64,000 nucleotides of DNA, taken from contig JANQEV010000077.1 of the NCBI GenBank assembly GCA_028278145.1, forward strand, positions 1 through 64,000. The letters run 5' to 3'. The translations under genes and the position numbers were made by a program. The notes beneath the pieces are model-generated. The model did not search any database and was not told the DNA's origin. It saw only the letters and a program-made list of their open reading frames with translations. Of the stretch, positions 51,729 through 62,046 are shown piece after piece (position 1 is the first letter of the stretch; each line of letters starts with the position of its first letter). This stretch comes from Chromatiales bacterium. GTDB lineage: Bacteria > Pseudomonadota > Gammaproteobacteria > Chromatiales > Chromatiaceae.

Positions 51729-52721
51729 TTATTCTCGACTGGTATTCTTGTGGCTTTGAAAAAACATCAATGTTCGTCTCACCCCATCCTGAACCGAGGT
51801 TGACGGTGTCCAGTCTGTCATAGATTGCAACCGATTGATGTTGACCGGCAAATGCTCCATCTCTACGACTCGGGTTGATATCGAACTAAACTGCAGTTGT
51901 CCTTCTGTAATACCAAGAACAGTTGCTGCTGCCTCTACAAACTGTCGCACAGTCATTAGAACACCTGAAGCAAGATTAACAACTGTACCTGGAGGCGCTG
52001 AGGAAACAGCCAGACGGATAATGCCTTCAACAACGTCTTCTACATAGATAAAGTCTCTCTTCTGCACGCCTGAACTCAACTGGATCGTCCCTCCTTCCTG
52101 CGCCCCTTTCATAAGAGAAGGAAGAAGCCGATGAGAAGATTCTCCGGGCCCATACACTGTGAAAGGTCGAGCTATTAGAGCAGGCAGTGCTGTTCGATTA
52201 CAGGAATTAACTAAGGCCTTCGTACCTTTCAGTTTTGTTGTTGCATAAAGCGATGTCGGATCTGGTATCGATTCCTCATCCAAATCCCCCCCTATTGCAC
52301 CATACTCAAAGCCTGACCCAGTATGCACCAATGCCTGTGCTTGCCATGAGCGATCCCGAGCCGTCTCAAGACAATCTGCCAATCGCTCCACCAGCCTCAC
52401 ATTAAGCGCATGTGCAATTTCCTTGTTATTTTCTTCCGGATTTACGCCATAGCCAGCAAGATTAAATGTGACTGCGGGACGGATGTCATGGATAGCCTGC
52501 TCAACAGTTCCTGCCTCAAGCAGATCTGCCTCTATATACTCGCCGTCTACTTCAAAAGCAGAATAAAGGCGCCTTGCCCGCTCAGCATCACGATGGAATA
52601 GATAAACTTTAGCCCCCATACTACAGAGCTTCCGGGCCAACCAAATCCCTATAAAACCTGTTGACCCAAGCACAACAACCCGTGTGCCTTTATAGTGTGA
52701 TGTGACTTGTTCCCACTCCAT
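51729..52721 (-). CDS. NAD-dependent epimerase/dehydratase (extended SDR)
   Basis: About 330 residues from the ATG at 52721 (ATG 52757, overlapping the upstream gene, also in frame). VVVLGSTGFIGIWLARKL, VTFNLAGYGVNPEENN, VHTGSGFEYGAIGGDLDEES, YATTKLKGTKALVNS and ARPFTVYGPGESSHRLLPS. The Tyr-x3-Lys pair is present. The catalytic Ser sits in GSGFEYG. Substrate unknown; related to CDP-tyvelose/abequose-type or GDP-sugar epimerases and synthases. It is last of the eight-gene minus-strand operon. Confidence 0.84.
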   Translation of the reverse strand: MEWEQVTSHYKGTRVVVLGSTGFIGIWLARKLCSMGAKVYLFHRDAERARRLYSAFEVDGEYIEADLLEAGTVEQAIHDIRPAVTFNLAGYGVNPEENNKEIAHALNVRLVERLADCLETARDRSWQAQALVHTGSGFEYGAIGGDLDEESIPDPTSLYATTKLKGTKALVNSCNRTALPALIARPFTVYGPGESSHRLLPSLMKGAQEGGTIQLSSGVQKRDFIYVEDVVEGIIRLAVSSAPPGTVVNLASGVLMTVRQFVEAAATVLGITEGQLQFSSISTRVVEMEHLPVNINRLQSMTDWTPSTSVQDGVRRTLMFFQSHKNTSRE

Positions 52722-52725
52722 CTGT

Positions 52726-53916
52726 TTATCTTTGTTTTCTGGATTTCCTGGGTACATTCAACCATGCATCCCACACGGACAAGCTAGGTCGTGGCTTCAA
52801 TTCCCCATTATATAGCCCCGTATCCCGCCACTGTTTTAACCATGGGCTTGCGCCTGCATCCGACATTATGTCCCACAACTTGTCATAGTCGATAGAGACA
52901 AACCAGATTACAAATTCCGCATCTAGCTTGGCGGCCTCCATCAGTAAACGTTGCACATACTTTTTTTGCTCAGTCTCATTACCGGGAATAATGACCAAGC
53001 GTGAAATATATGTAAATGTCTGCGCAAGAAAGCCGGTTTCTGATATTGCAAAAGGTTTGCCTGGTGCAATACTTTTAACCTTTGCGAACCAGTCTGATGG
53101 AACCCGACCAGCATCACCGCCAACCCCATCATACATATACGGATAGGTACTAACGGAAAATATATCCGAATAAGGAAGTAGTTCTTTGGTCTCTTTAGAC
53201 TGCTCACGCATGGTTTTGGAATCGCCAAGGACAAAGGTCAAAAAGACAGGTAGCTTAGGATAGGCCTTTTTCAGCGCCTTGTAGGTTTTAATAAGCAGAG
53301 TCTTGAATTTGGGGTAGCCCTTAGGATTATGGCGAGCAACATCACTAACCTCAACTGCATAAGCCAAATAGTCCGGTTTGAACCGCTCAACCATTATTTT
53401 GCAATAGTTGATGTAAGCCTGAATAACATCTGGATCATCAAATTCTTTATTCTTCCATCTTCCCGGGCGTTCTACATGACTGTCATCACCCCAATAACCG
53501 GCCAGTGAGGCCCGGTCTGTCGCCAAAGGAGATAGCGCAAGATAGACTCGCTGGTTTTTTGATCTGTTTTTTAAACGGTTGCCGATATCCCTTTCGGCAT
53601 TGGAGTGGAAGGACTTTCCTTTAAACGCTTCTGGCCACGGAACACCTTCATCAAGATGATGCGCTACGATATCACCATGCTTTCTGATGACTTTATATGT
53701 CTGCTGATAAGCTTTATCGGAAATATCGTATGGTTGGGGTGTAAACCCCATATAGAAAGGTCTTGATGCCGGCAGTCTCTCCGTTTTCTCTCCGGCTTTC
53801 ACGTCACACACACCTCCCAATGAAAACCCGATCAAGGCAACCAATGCAAACCTTAAACTGTTTCCCAACCTCAACCATCGAGTCCAGTCTGCCTCATTTT
53901 CGGCGTACCACAGCAT
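52726..53916 (-). CDS. Secreted TIM-barrel glycosidase-like protein
   Basis: About 396 residues from the ATG at 53916, which has GGAGAG 7 bases upstream and overlaps the methyltransferase end. A hydrophobic segment (SLRFALVALIGFSLGG) and AG follow the charged start, compatible with a signal peptide. The mature protein is a probable (beta/alpha)8 glycosidase of the clan GH-A type: DYLAYAVEVSDVARHN has a Glu at the acid/base site, and KPFAISETGFLAQ has a Glu at the nucleophile site. YWGDDSHVERPGRWK and SYYPYMYDG-like patches line a cleft. It may cut or edit the polymer made by the locus. Confidence 0.75.
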   Translation of the reverse strand: MLWYAENEADWTRWLRLGNSLRFALVALIGFSLGGVCDVKAGEKTERLPASRPFYMGFTPQPYDISDKAYQQTYKVIRKHGDIVAHHLDEGVPWPEAFKGKSFHSNAERDIGNRLKNRSKNQRVYLALSPLATDRASLAGYWGDDSHVERPGRWKNKEFDDPDVIQAYINYCKIMVERFKPDYLAYAVEVSDVARHNPKGYPKFKTLLIKTYKALKKAYPKLPVFLTFVLGDSKTMREQSKETKELLPYSDIFSVSTYPYMYDGVGGDAGRVPSDWFAKVKSIAPGKPFAISETGFLAQTFTYISRLVIIPGNETEQKKYVQRLLMEAAKLDAEFVIWFVSIDYDKLWDIMSDAGASPWLKQWRDTGLYNGELKPRPSLSVWDAWLNVPRKSRKQR

Positions 53917-54646
53917 AATAGTTCTCTCCTCTCTTCCATGGCATGAACCCAAACCCATATGTAATTAAACGATTAACTCCATTGAAAAGAAGCTTCTGAA
54001 CAATAAGCGGTATCCAGTTGAAATAGGGGGTATCCCACCAGAAATCACTTCCATCACGCACAATAGTGAACCCAGCATCTCTCAATTGGTTCCGCCACTC
54101 ATCAATAGGTGTAATATTAATATGGGTATCATCCCGCCAACCGTGCCACTGTTGCATGCGCTCTTCCCAGGGTCTGCTGTCATCAGGGATACGACCCTGT
54201 TTTACCTGACAGCCCAAAGACTGGGGGTTAGGTGTAGCGATAACCATAAGACCACCGGGCTTCAATAGTGTTCGGGCCATATTGAAAAACTGTCTTGGTG
54301 TCTCCAGGTGCTCAATCAGATCGAAAGCAACAAGACAATCCAGACTCTCATCCTGCAAAGGAATCTTCTGTGCATCAGCTTGAAACAGTCCAGTATGCCC
54401 GGTACGCTCTCGGGTCTGTTGCAAGGCAGCATGGGAGATATCCATAGCAAATGCGTTATATTTTTTTTTCAACCTTTGCAACAAAAAACCAGGACCACAG
54501 GCCACCTCAAGGACAGTAACCCCGGGTCGAAGCTTCCACCCCAGGTAACGCTCCCAGAAATCGTAGAAAAAACGCCGTTCACCTATTGGCCTGCCCAGCA
54601 TATTTTTCACATCATAGCGTGCAAAATAGTCCTGGTCATAGCCCAT
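53894..54646 (-). CDS. Class I SAM-dependent methyltransferase
   Basis: 250 residues. Motif I VTVLEVACGPGFLLQRL, AFAMDISHAAL, LDCLVAFDLIEHLETP, and LKPGGLMVIATPNPQS. The N-terminal YFARYDVKNMLGRPIGERRFFYDFW is typical of this sugar-linked group. Its end overlaps the glycosidase-like gene by about 23 bases. It follows the next methyltransferase by 29 bases, so two methyltransferases are adjacent in the operon. Confidence 0.86.
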   Translation of the reverse strand: MGYDQDYFARYDVKNMLGRPIGERRFFYDFWERYLGWKLRPGVTVLEVACGPGFLLQRLKKKYNAFAMDISHAALQQTRERTGHTGLFQADAQKIPLQDESLDCLVAFDLIEHLETPRQFFNMARTLLKPGGLMVIATPNPQSLGCQVKQGRIPDDSRPWEERMQQWHGWRDDTHINITPIDEWRNQLRDAGFTIVRDGSDFWWDTPYFNWIPLIVQKLLFNGVNRLITYGFGFMPWKRGENYYAVVRRK

Positions 54647-54675
54647 TATTTATCTCCAAAAAGCCCCTCATATAT

Positions 54676-55539
54676 TCAAGCACAAGACATATCTGCATGA
54701 GCTGCGATCATTACAGGGCTGTCATTTTGCATAGGATAAGCTCTGCCACAGCCAGAGCAACACACCTTGTTATTACCAAGAAAGGCGTCCTCACCACAGG
54801 CTGGGCAAGCCAGCAAGTCATTTAAATCAGGCCTCACATCTGAAAACAGCTTGCGCACACCAAATCCAAGTACTGATCTTATCTTTGCCATCACTTTTCT
54901 GCTGAACAGAGTATACATCTCCACCTCAGGCTCTGGCTCTGGCTCAGGTGCAACCTGCATTGGTTCTCCATCGATATGAAAGTCTATACATCCATTAGAG
55001 TATGGGTAACGGATTTCAAAAATGTCATTACGTGTCAGCAAAAGATGCCTGAGTTCATGGCTTTCAGGCCAAAGCTGCTGAAATAGATCACCAAAGGGGC
55101 CTTTATCCTCTGGTTGCTTGGCACGTAATAGAAGGCAATCATTTTCCTGAGTGATATACCAAAGATGTGTACGTTCGGCGATAAGCAACTCGAAGCTTTC
55201 ACTGGGCGTTATGATGCAACCACTTCTGGCTACCCTACAGGCTTCACTCAAAAAGGCAGCCGGATCCTCAAGGTGTTCCAACATATGAGAACTGATGAGA
55301 TAATCAAAAGCACCATCACGAAAGGGCAAACGATATGCATCACTAAAGACAAAAGGACGATCAGTTACCGTATCAGCAGTTACATTGCCGCCATAGCGAG
55401 CCTCTTCGCCATATTCACCAAGATCACATAGCACATTACTGCGCGCAAATGGACGATTTCCACTCCCCACCTCAAGCACCAGATCACTGCGCGCAATATC
55501 CATAAACTGCCAATCCCAAAGATACCCTTTAAGTGACAT
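54676..55539 (-). CDS. Methyltransferase with C-terminal zinc ribbon
   Basis: About 287 residues from the ATG at 55539 (AAGG 9 bases upstream). The SAM domain has LVLEVGSGNRPFARSNVLCDL, FDYLISSHMLEHLEDP. At the C-terminus, DLLACPACGEDAFLGNNKV then CCSGCGRAYPMQNDSPVMIAAH form a Cys4 zinc ribbon like that of Trm112-type domains. In the methyltransferase at 35646 the ribbon is at the N-terminus instead. Probably a glycan-modifying enzyme. A longer in-frame ATG (55560) lacks a ribosome site. Confidence 0.82.
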   Translation of the reverse strand: MSLKGYLWDWQFMDIARSDLVLEVGSGNRPFARSNVLCDLGEYGEEARYGGNVTADTVTDRPFVFSDAYRLPFRDGAFDYLISSHMLEHLEDPAAFLSEACRVARSGCIITPSESFELLIAERTHLWYITQENDCLLLRAKQPEDKGPFGDLFQQLWPESHELRHLLLTRNDIFEIRYPYSNGCIDFHIDGEPMQVAPEPEPEPEVEMYTLFSRKVMAKIRSVLGFGVRKLFSDVRPDLNDLLACPACGEDAFLGNNKVCCSGCGRAYPMQNDSPVMIAAHADMSCA

Positions 55540-55575
55540 CTTATTGCACCTTATTTGCATTAATACTGGATTGAG

Positions 55576-56688
55576 TCATCTGTTAATAGCTCGGTAAACC
55601 TCAAGCGTCTCCATTGCAGCTGTTTCCCATGAAAACCTGGATGCCTGCTCAATACTACACATCCCCAACTCCTTGCGTCTTACCTCATCCTGCAGCATGT
55701 CAAGCAACGTCTTGGCTATCTCTTCTGTATTGTCTGGATCAAACAGAACTCCCGCCTCACCCACGACTTCTGGTAAAGACTTACGGTCAGAGACAGCAAC
55801 AGGGGTGCCGCATGCCATTGCCTCCAGTGGAGGAAGCCCGAAGCCTTCAAATAGCGATGGGTAGACAAAAAGCTCGGCAGCACTATAGAGATATGGTAGA
55901 TCATCCACCGGTATGTGTCCCGGGCAAATCACTTGCTCTCCAAGTCCAAGCCTTGCTATTTCATCCATGACCAGAGCACCATGATATTGGTCGCGCCCTA
56001 CCAGAACCAGCTGAAATGATGGATCGAGTTCAGATCTGATACGTGCAAAAGCCTGGACTAGGCGAATCAGGTTTTTTCTTGCGTGAAAACGTCCGACATA
56101 CAACATAAAGGGAGATCTAATCCCATGTCTTTCTAGTCTGGAAGAACGCTCCTCAGATTCAGGAATTGGACGAAAGATAGGGTCAGCTCCTTCATGAATA
56201 ACGGTGATCCTGGATTCCGGAATCTTGTAGTAATCTATAATACTGTTCTTGGTTGCATTAGAGACTGCAATTATATGTTCTGCCTTTAAAATACCAAGCC
56301 ATGTCATAAAAGCCAGTCGCTTTCTGACAAGAAGCGGGTACCACTCAGGATGTTCTATATATGCAAGATCGTGAATCGTAAATATCAATTTACCAGGACA
56401 AAAGAGAGGAGGAACCACCAGAGCATGAAACAGGTTGACTGGATTTTTAACCAGTTGCCATGGAATCCCAGCAGCAAAGGCATACCATCGGGATGAACTC
56501 CCGAGATAATACCGCTTCACGTTAGAATTGCACTGTGACAACTCACTCAAGGCATCCTTATATGATACATAGATCTCATACTCATTTATTTCATCCACTG
56601 CTGCCAGTGCTTTAATCAGGCTTTCCTCGTACGTTTCCAGTCCGCCCGCATTGGTGCCAATCCACTCCGCACTCATCCCGATTTTCAT
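55576..56688 (-). CDS. Glycosyltransferase family 4
   Basis: 370 residues. [22 protein letters not shown] at the start, [81 protein letters not shown], and [17 protein letters not shown]. These are classic retaining GT4 motifs with the E-x7-E pair. Acceptor and donor unknown. It lies 36 bases before the zinc-ribbon methyltransferase in the operon. Confidence 0.92.
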   Translation of the reverse strand: MKIGMSAEWIGTNAGGLETYEESLIKALAAVDEINEYEIYVSYKDALSELSQCNSNVKRYYLGSSSRWYAFAAGIPWQLVKNPVNLFHALVVPPLFCPGKLIFTIHDLAYIEHPEWYPLLVRKRLAFMTWLGILKAEHIIAVSNATKNSIIDYYKIPESRITVIHEGADPIFRPIPESEERSSRLERHGIRSPFMLYVGRFHARKNLIRLVQAFARIRSELDPSFQLVLVGRDQYHGALVMDEIARLGLGEQVICPGHIPVDDLPYLYSAAELFVYPSLFEGFGLPPLEAMACGTPVAVSDRKSLPEVVGEAGVLFDPDNTEEIAKTLLDMLQDEVRRKELGMCSIEQASRFSWETAAMETLEVYRAINR

Positions 56689-56742
56689 ATCATCTCTCGT
56701 TTAACAGAAAAATATCACTGTTTCTCAGCCTGATATTACAGC

Positions 56743-57651
56743 TTAACACCTAATTATTGTTCGACATTGTAAGTACCAGGGATACAACATGGAGAGATAA
56801 AAACGAAAGCGTAAAAAAGATGTGCCTTCATGAATAGAAACTCTCTTCATACTAAAAGGGGTTGGATTGCAGCCTGAGTTTATCCCTGGGTCTGTAGAGA
56901 AGGCGGAGGTAAAACCAGCTTCTTCAGTCAGTTGTTTGAGTTGTTCATCGAGCGCACCGTAAGGATAACAAAATGCCTTTACTGTAGTGTTCAGCTGCTC
57001 TTCGATATGGCTTCTCGATTCAGTAATCTCTTTCACTGCTGCATCCTTGGACAGAGTTGGCAGAAAGGGATGTGTAACTGTATGGGCACCAAAATCAATG
57101 CCTCGCAACATCATCATTCGTGCATCATCCCACGAAAGCAGTGGTAATTGCGCCATATTGAGTGTCTGTCTGGCAATACTTTCAAGCTGATTATTCGGCA
57201 ACTTGTAAAAGTATGGTATACGCTCCTTGAATGCCACTCTAGCCGCCTGAATCAATCTCTTCTGATCGTTTTGCTGATCCTGATCCAGCTCAAACAGCTC
57301 GGGAAAATCTCTCTCTACCCATTTTGACCTGCCACCCATACAGCCTGTCACAAGGAACACCGTTGCAGAAAAACCGTGAGCTTCAAGTTGTGGAAGTGCA
57401 TGATCAATAAGACTGCGATACCCGTCATCAAAGGTAATGGCAACAACAGGTCGAGTTGGCTTTTTTCCATCAGCCAGATATTGAACTGCCTCACTCAACG
57501 GTATCACCTCAAATCTCGATCTGGCAAGCCACTCCATCTGAGACCTGAATATAGCAGGTGACACGGAGACCAATGACCCAGAATCATCAATCGAGTGATA
57601 ACAGAGTACTCTGATGCCTCTATTTTTAGTGAAACAGTCTAGTAATCGCAC
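56743..57651 (-). CDS. Polysaccharide deacetylase
   Basis: 302 residues, NodB-type: IRVLCYHSIDDSG, VVAITFDDGYRSLIDHALPQL (catalytic TFDDG), GAHTVTHPFLPTLS (His-x3-His metal pair), and AFCYPYGALDEQLK. It should remove acetyl groups from amino sugars of the polymer, or from peptidoglycan. Cytoplasmic-looking start (GTG 57651); there is no signal peptide, which suits a lipid-linked substrate or an atypical location. It follows the flippase by 14 bases. Confidence 0.88.
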   Translation of the reverse strand: MRLLDCFTKNRGIRVLCYHSIDDSGSLVSVSPAIFRSQMEWLARSRFEVIPLSEAVQYLADGKKPTRPVVAITFDDGYRSLIDHALPQLEAHGFSATVFLVTGCMGGRSKWVERDFPELFELDQDQQNDQKRLIQAARVAFKERIPYFYKLPNNQLESIARQTLNMAQLPLLSWDDARMMMLRGIDFGAHTVTHPFLPTLSKDAAVKEITESRSHIEEQLNTTVKAFCYPYGALDEQLKQLTEEAGFTSAFSTDPGINSGCNPTPFSMKRVSIHEGTSFLRFRFYLSMLYPWYLQCRTIIRC

Positions 57652-57665
57652 CTCAGCTCATCCTC

Positions 57666-58979
57666 TTAAACATGAGCTACGCCTTCTCTGGGTTCTTTGG
57701 TTGCTCTCTTCTGATAGTCAGCCTCAATTGCTGATGCATTCCGAAAAGCCCAGAGCAGCACGAATCCTCCCAGCAACAGCTTAGATATCAGGATAGTAAT
57801 CGCAGCTCCTATTGCCCCAAATAAAGGAATCAATACAACAAGCCCCAATGCTACTCCTACTAATGTCAGCAGATCTATCAGAACGAGAAGACGAGGATTA
57901 TTCATAGCCAGGAGAGGGGCAGCCACAGGAAATACTATGAGCCAAAATATATAACCTGGCACAAGAATTTGAAAAAGTGCGACCGATTCTCTGTATTGTT
58001 CGCCATATATCAGTACGATCACCCATTCACTGAAGAGTAAAGTAACGCATGTGAATACCAGAGAAATTGGCAGCATCACCATGGTAAATTTACCAAGAAC
58101 ACCCCGAAAACACCCATCCTGACACCAAGGAACGATTTTTGGATAAAATACCACCGATAAAATACTGGCAACCATTTGCGGTATCAATGCCAGGTTAAAT
58201 GCAGCAGCATAAATCCCTGTCTCGTGCGATCCACGAAAAGTATTCAACAGCAGTATATCCAGCTTTGTATAAATAACAGCAAAAACAGAGCTTAGTATTA
58301 ACCATTTACTATAATTGACCAAAGACCCCAAAGTATCCCAACTGGCACCTCGAGTCTTGAGAAACTCTAGGTTCACCAAAAATAATCCCACTATCGCTGC
58401 GGCCAGTGGCATAACTGCATATGCCGCAAATGATAGCTCAACTGTTAACATCCCCATATAAACCAAAACCAAGACCAGTGCTAACTTTCCTCCCATATGG
58501 ATAAAATCCAGAATGAGATAATTCCGGAAGTCTTGCCCCGCCTGGAAGTAAACACTAAAAAAGCCTAACAATAGAGTGGCGAAAACACCGAATAAGGCTA
58601 GAATGATCAGATTTGATGCTGAGGAATCTTGTATCAGGACCTGGGATATAAAAGAAGCAAAAGGCAGGCACAAGAACAACAATACCAGTCCTATACCTAT
58701 TTTTAGATAAAACGCATCTCGCAAAAGGAGCAGGCGTCTCTCTATGTTATTCCTGGCGGCTTCGGGTACAAACCGTAGTACTCCAATATCTAGGCTATTA
58801 CCAAAAACACCAACCAGAATAACTACAATGCTTGTGCAGATAGTATAGAGACCAAAACCTTCAGCGCCCAGCTGACGGGTAATAATGACATTCATTACAA
58901 ATGTCATACTCATGATTAGCATTTTAATTAGTGGAACAACAGCCAACGTAAATGAAAATCGCTTGCCCTCTTTTAACAT
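57666..58979 (-). CDS. Wzx-type lipid-linked oligosaccharide flippase
   Basis: 437 residues, about 12-14 hydrophobic segments, MATE-like/polysaccharide biosynthesis protein. RQLGAEGFGLYTICTSIVVILVG, VLRFVPEAAR near the N-terminus and MVASILSVVFYPKIV in the middle are typical. It moves an undecaprenyl-linked repeat across the inner membrane. It is second in the operon that starts with the phosphoglycosyl transferase (58 bases apart). Confidence 0.9.
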   Translation of the reverse strand: MLKEGKRFSFTLAVVPLIKMLIMSMTFVMNVIITRQLGAEGFGLYTICTSIVVILVGVFGNSLDIGVLRFVPEAARNNIERRLLLLRDAFYLKIGIGLVLLFLCLPFASFISQVLIQDSSASNLIILALFGVFATLLLGFFSVYFQAGQDFRNYLILDFIHMGGKLALVLVLVYMGMLTVELSFAAYAVMPLAAAIVGLFLVNLEFLKTRGASWDTLGSLVNYSKWLILSSVFAVIYTKLDILLLNTFRGSHETGIYAAAFNLALIPQMVASILSVVFYPKIVPWCQDGCFRGVLGKFTMVMLPISLVFTCVTLLFSEWVIVLIYGEQYRESVALFQILVPGYIFWLIVFPVAAPLLAMNNPRLLVLIDLLTLVGVALGLVVLIPLFGAIGAAITILISKLLLGGFVLLWAFRNASAIEADYQKRATKEPREGVAHV

Positions 58980-59037
58980 TTACCTGCATCTCCCTAAGTG
59001 AGGGTGCAACATATAATAAGCCATTGCCACTTTAGAA

Positions 59038-59859
59038 TCAGTATGCCCCCTTACCCAGCAATACGACCTTAATGGTCTCCCAGAGAATGGAAAGATCGCC
59101 AAGCAGGCTTCTATTTTTTACGTACTCTATGTCAAGCTTTACACTATCCTGAAACACGAGATTACCCCTGCCTCTTATCTGTGCAAGGCCGGTTATGGCA
59201 GATGGCCTGTGGAACTTCTTAAGCTGCTCGCCTTTATAGTAGGGACTCATTTCCGGGATTTCTGGCCTGGGCCCTACAAGGGTCATATCACCACGCAAAA
59301 CACACCAGAAGTTGGGCAACTCATCTAGGCTGGTACAACGCAAAAAAGCCCCTACCCGTGTCACACGAGGATCATTCGCCTCTTTGAACTTGAATTTATC
59401 AAGTTCATTATCACTATACTCATAACGATACATCTCCGGGAAACGCTCTCTTGCATCCACATACATGGTCCTGAATTTCAAAAACCAAAACGGCCTGCCA
59501 ACCATAAATACATTTCTTCTGCATTGCTTTCTCGGCTTATGGTGCTTTTCCTGACTCCCAATAGAGATTGCATTTCCCTGACGACGATCAGACACTCCAT
59601 GCTTGCGCCGGTCTTTTGTCATCCTGACCTGCCAGAAAAAAGCTGGCCCAGGTGAGTCAAGGCGTATGATAACCGCTATTAGCAGAATAAGAGGCAAAGT
59701 CAGCAGCAATACTGTTAAAGATACTGTTATATCAAGGAAACGACGCGCGAAATATTCATGACTTGTCTCTTCGTGCAATATACCCATATCATCTAATATC
59801 TCAGAGCACACGTTGTCTGAAGAGCTTTCCTTTTGAACTTCATCTTTATCCAGCATCAT
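59038..59859 (-). CDS. Undecaprenyl-phosphate phosphoglycosyl transferase (sugar transferase)
   Basis: 273 residues. Only one hydrophobic segment ([22 protein letters not shown]) comes before the catalytic domain, so it is of the small monotopic type. [15 protein letters not shown] (in [11 protein letters not shown]), [28 protein letters not shown] and [11 protein letters not shown] are family signatures. A charged insert ([16 protein letters not shown]..) lies between the hydrophobic helix and the catalytic block. It starts glycan assembly by transferring a sugar-1-phosphate to undecaprenyl phosphate. It is first in the minus-strand operon. Confidence 0.9.
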   Translation of the reverse strand: MMLDKDEVQKESSSDNVCSEILDDMGILHEETSHEYFARRFLDITVSLTVLLLTLPLILLIAVIIRLDSPGPAFFWQVRMTKDRRKHGVSDRRQGNAISIGSQEKHHKPRKQCRRNVFMVGRPFWFLKFRTMYVDARERFPEMYRYEYSDNELDKFKFKEANDPRVTRVGAFLRCTSLDELPNFWCVLRGDMTLVGPRPEIPEMSPYYKGEQLKKFHRPSAITGLAQIRGRGNLVFQDSVKLDIEYVKNRSLLGDLSILWETIKVVLLGKGAY

Positions 59860-60554
59860 AAAACCTAGCTCATACTACTCACTCAAGGGCAGTCGATGTG
59901 AATAATTAGAATGGTCAGAATGTATACCACTACCCTATCGCTATTAGCGTTCCAGCATCAAAATCATCAATCCTATAGTATCAAATATCCTGACCTCTCG
60001 TGAGAGAGCATTATCTCCTTCTGACTCTTTATTATCGGATCAATTATGCGCATTTCCAATTTACAATAGTAAAACCAATTTCATCAACAACACTTGGATT
60101 CAGATATGTTACGTCAGCAACAATAAATTATTATTCTGTTCGCTCGATTATTGGTGATATTAGTGTGGTACCAACAATATCATTGGTTTCACATGGCGCA
60201 TATCTAACATGTTGATTTCTTGTTTTTCAACGTGATACCGCATCAGTAATTATCCCTAAATTAAGCCCAGCCCCGTAATAAATACAGGGCAAATGCGGTT
60301 GATAGCGATATCAAAAAGTGTAAAGCATATAATTTTTTTTGTTAATCTTAAAGGGATGACAACGCTAGTTAGCCCTTTAATTAATAGCTTCAAAATAAAT
60401 GCTATGATTCATCGCAACTTGTTCTTTATGAAAAGATATCAAAGAGAGTTGTGATCTCACCAGATATGGTTCTTACTAGATGTTCCAAGTGGATAGATTT
60501 TACATGCAGCTTTACAGCTTTTAATAATAATCATTTAAACACCAGGATAACTCA
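59860..60554. other. Intergenic stretch before ksgA
   Basis: About 690 AT-rich bases with no convincing gene. It includes an 8-bp perfect inverted repeat, TTAAAGGG (60348-60355) and CCCTTTAA (60373-60380), whose arms again contain AAAGGG/CCCTTT as at 804 and 5370 but with a longer loop. Promoters for the operon on the left and for ksgA presumably lie here. Confidence 0.5.
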
Positions 60555-61349
60555 TTGACTCATAAGGCAAGGAAAAGATTTGGCCAAAATTTCCTGCACG
60601 ATCCAGGCATCATCCAGCGCATCGTGGACAGCATTGCCCCGACCCGTGATCAGCATCTGGTGGAAATTGGCCCAGGCCAGGGTGCCATAACAAAACAGCT
60701 GCTTGGTGCCACCGGGAGCATGGATGTGGTGGAACTTGACCGCGACCTGGTGGGGCCGCTGGCCGACATGTGTGCACCGCTTGGAGAACTGCACATCCAT
60801 AATGCCGACATTCTCAAGTTTGATCTGTGCAGCCTGGTGCCGGATGGAGAACAAGTACGGGTGGTAGGCAATCTGCCCTACAACATCTCCACCCCAATCC
60901 TGTTCCATCTATTGGAGCGCTCACACTGTATCCGGGATATGCACTTCATGCTGCAGAAGGAGGTTGTACTGCGCATGGGTGCCAGCCCTGGCAATAAACA
61001 ATACGGACGCCTGTCGGTGATGCTACAGGCCAGATGCAAGGTTACACACCTGTTTGATATCGGGCCTGGTGCATTCAAGCCTGCCCCCAAGGTGGATTCT
61101 GCCTTTGTGCGGCTGGAGCCATATACCACTTCCCAGGTCCAGATAGATGATCAAGACTACTTTGCCCGTATGGTGGCGCAGGCCTTTTCCCAGCGGCGTA
61201 AGACCCTGCGCAACAGTCTGCGCAAGATGGTGGATGTCGCCGTCATGCAGGAATTAGGGATCGATTCCGGCCTGCGGGCAGAACAATTGGATGTAGCTAC
61301 CTTTGCCCTACTGGCCAATGCCGCATGCAAAGTAGACCCACCGTCCTGA
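60555..61349 (+). CDS. ksgA: 16S rRNA dimethyladenosine transferase (KsgA/RsmA)
   Basis: 264 residues, usual length. GQNFLHDPGIIQRIVDSI, LVEIGPGQGAITKQLL, VVELDRDLVGPL, NLPYNISTPILFHLLE (catalytic NLPY), and the conserved SQRRKTLRNSLRK. It dimethylates two adenosines in helix 45 of 16S rRNA. The start is TTG at 60555, with AGGA 7-8 bases ahead; the protein start THKARKRFGQNF is as expected. Usual neighbours (pdxA, apaG, apaH) are absent in the window. Confidence 0.95.
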   Translation: MTHKARKRFGQNFLHDPGIIQRIVDSIAPTRDQHLVEIGPGQGAITKQLLGATGSMDVVELDRDLVGPLADMCAPLGELHIHNADILKFDLCSLVPDGEQVRVVGNLPYNISTPILFHLLERSHCIRDMHFMLQKEVVLRMGASPGNKQYGRLSVMLQARCKVTHLFDIGPGAFKPAPKVDSAFVRLEPYTTSQVQIDDQDYFARMVAQAFSQRRKTLRNSLRKMVDVAVMQELGIDSGLRAEQLDVATFALLANAACKVDPPS

Positions 61350-61534
61350 TATTGCAGGGAAATAGCACGCGGTCTGCACTCCTAGCTTATTCCAATTAAA
61401 AAACCAGCTTTATGGAAGCATTAGATATTTCACGTAAGATTATCCGTACTAAATTGATCATTTTGATTAACATCAAATCTCCAGGTATTGATGTATAGTT
61501 AGATATTAAAGATATCCAGATATCAGTGAGTACT

Positions 61535-61963
61535 ATGTTTGTTGTCGATGACCCAATGCTGGCCCTGATCGCGCGCTTTGTCGTGGATTTCGATCGATTG
61601 GATGTCACCAATCAAGAGTTCCTGCAAAAACAGGCTGAGTCCATCAAGGACTACGTATCACAATACCCAGAAGAACAAAAAACCGAAAAGGCACTGGAGT
61701 GGATAGAGGCATACGCCAAACAGTATCGCGCTGACTGGCAACAGTCTGTTATAAATGAACGCATAACCCAGAGGCGCTGCCCGGACTGTCCACTTATTGG
61801 TCATGGCAGCAACTCCCACTGCGAGATTCACGACCGTTGGGTTGAACTACTAAAGAACTACATGGATAAAGAGATCAACTCGCGAAAATACGTGGAAGAG
61901 ACCCTGGAGCTACTGACTCAACATAAAGACGACCTTAAGATCAGGAAGATCTCTGGAGCCTGA
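61535..61963 (+). CDS. Conserved small protein with a CPDC motif, function unknown
   Basis: About 142 residues from the ATG at 61535 (an in-frame GTG at 61526 adds three residues). Start VVDDPMLALIARFVVDF, a long helix, then RRCPDCPLIGHGSNSHCEIHDRWVELL with Cys/Cys/Cys/His spacing that may bind zinc, and a helical C-terminus. No named family recognised. Isolated between ksgA and the signalling gene. Confidence 0.7.
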   Translation: MFVVDDPMLALIARFVVDFDRLDVTNQEFLQKQAESIKDYVSQYPEEQKTEKALEWIEAYAKQYRADWQQSVINERITQRRCPDCPLIGHGSNSHCEIHDRWVELLKNYMDKEINSRKYVEETLELLTQHKDDLKIRKISGA

Positions 61964-62046
61964 AGAAGCGTGCCCTTCTAACATATGAGAAAGCTCAGCT
62001 AACAAAGTCAAACAGAAAGCACTTCAGCTAGATTGAACTGGTAATC

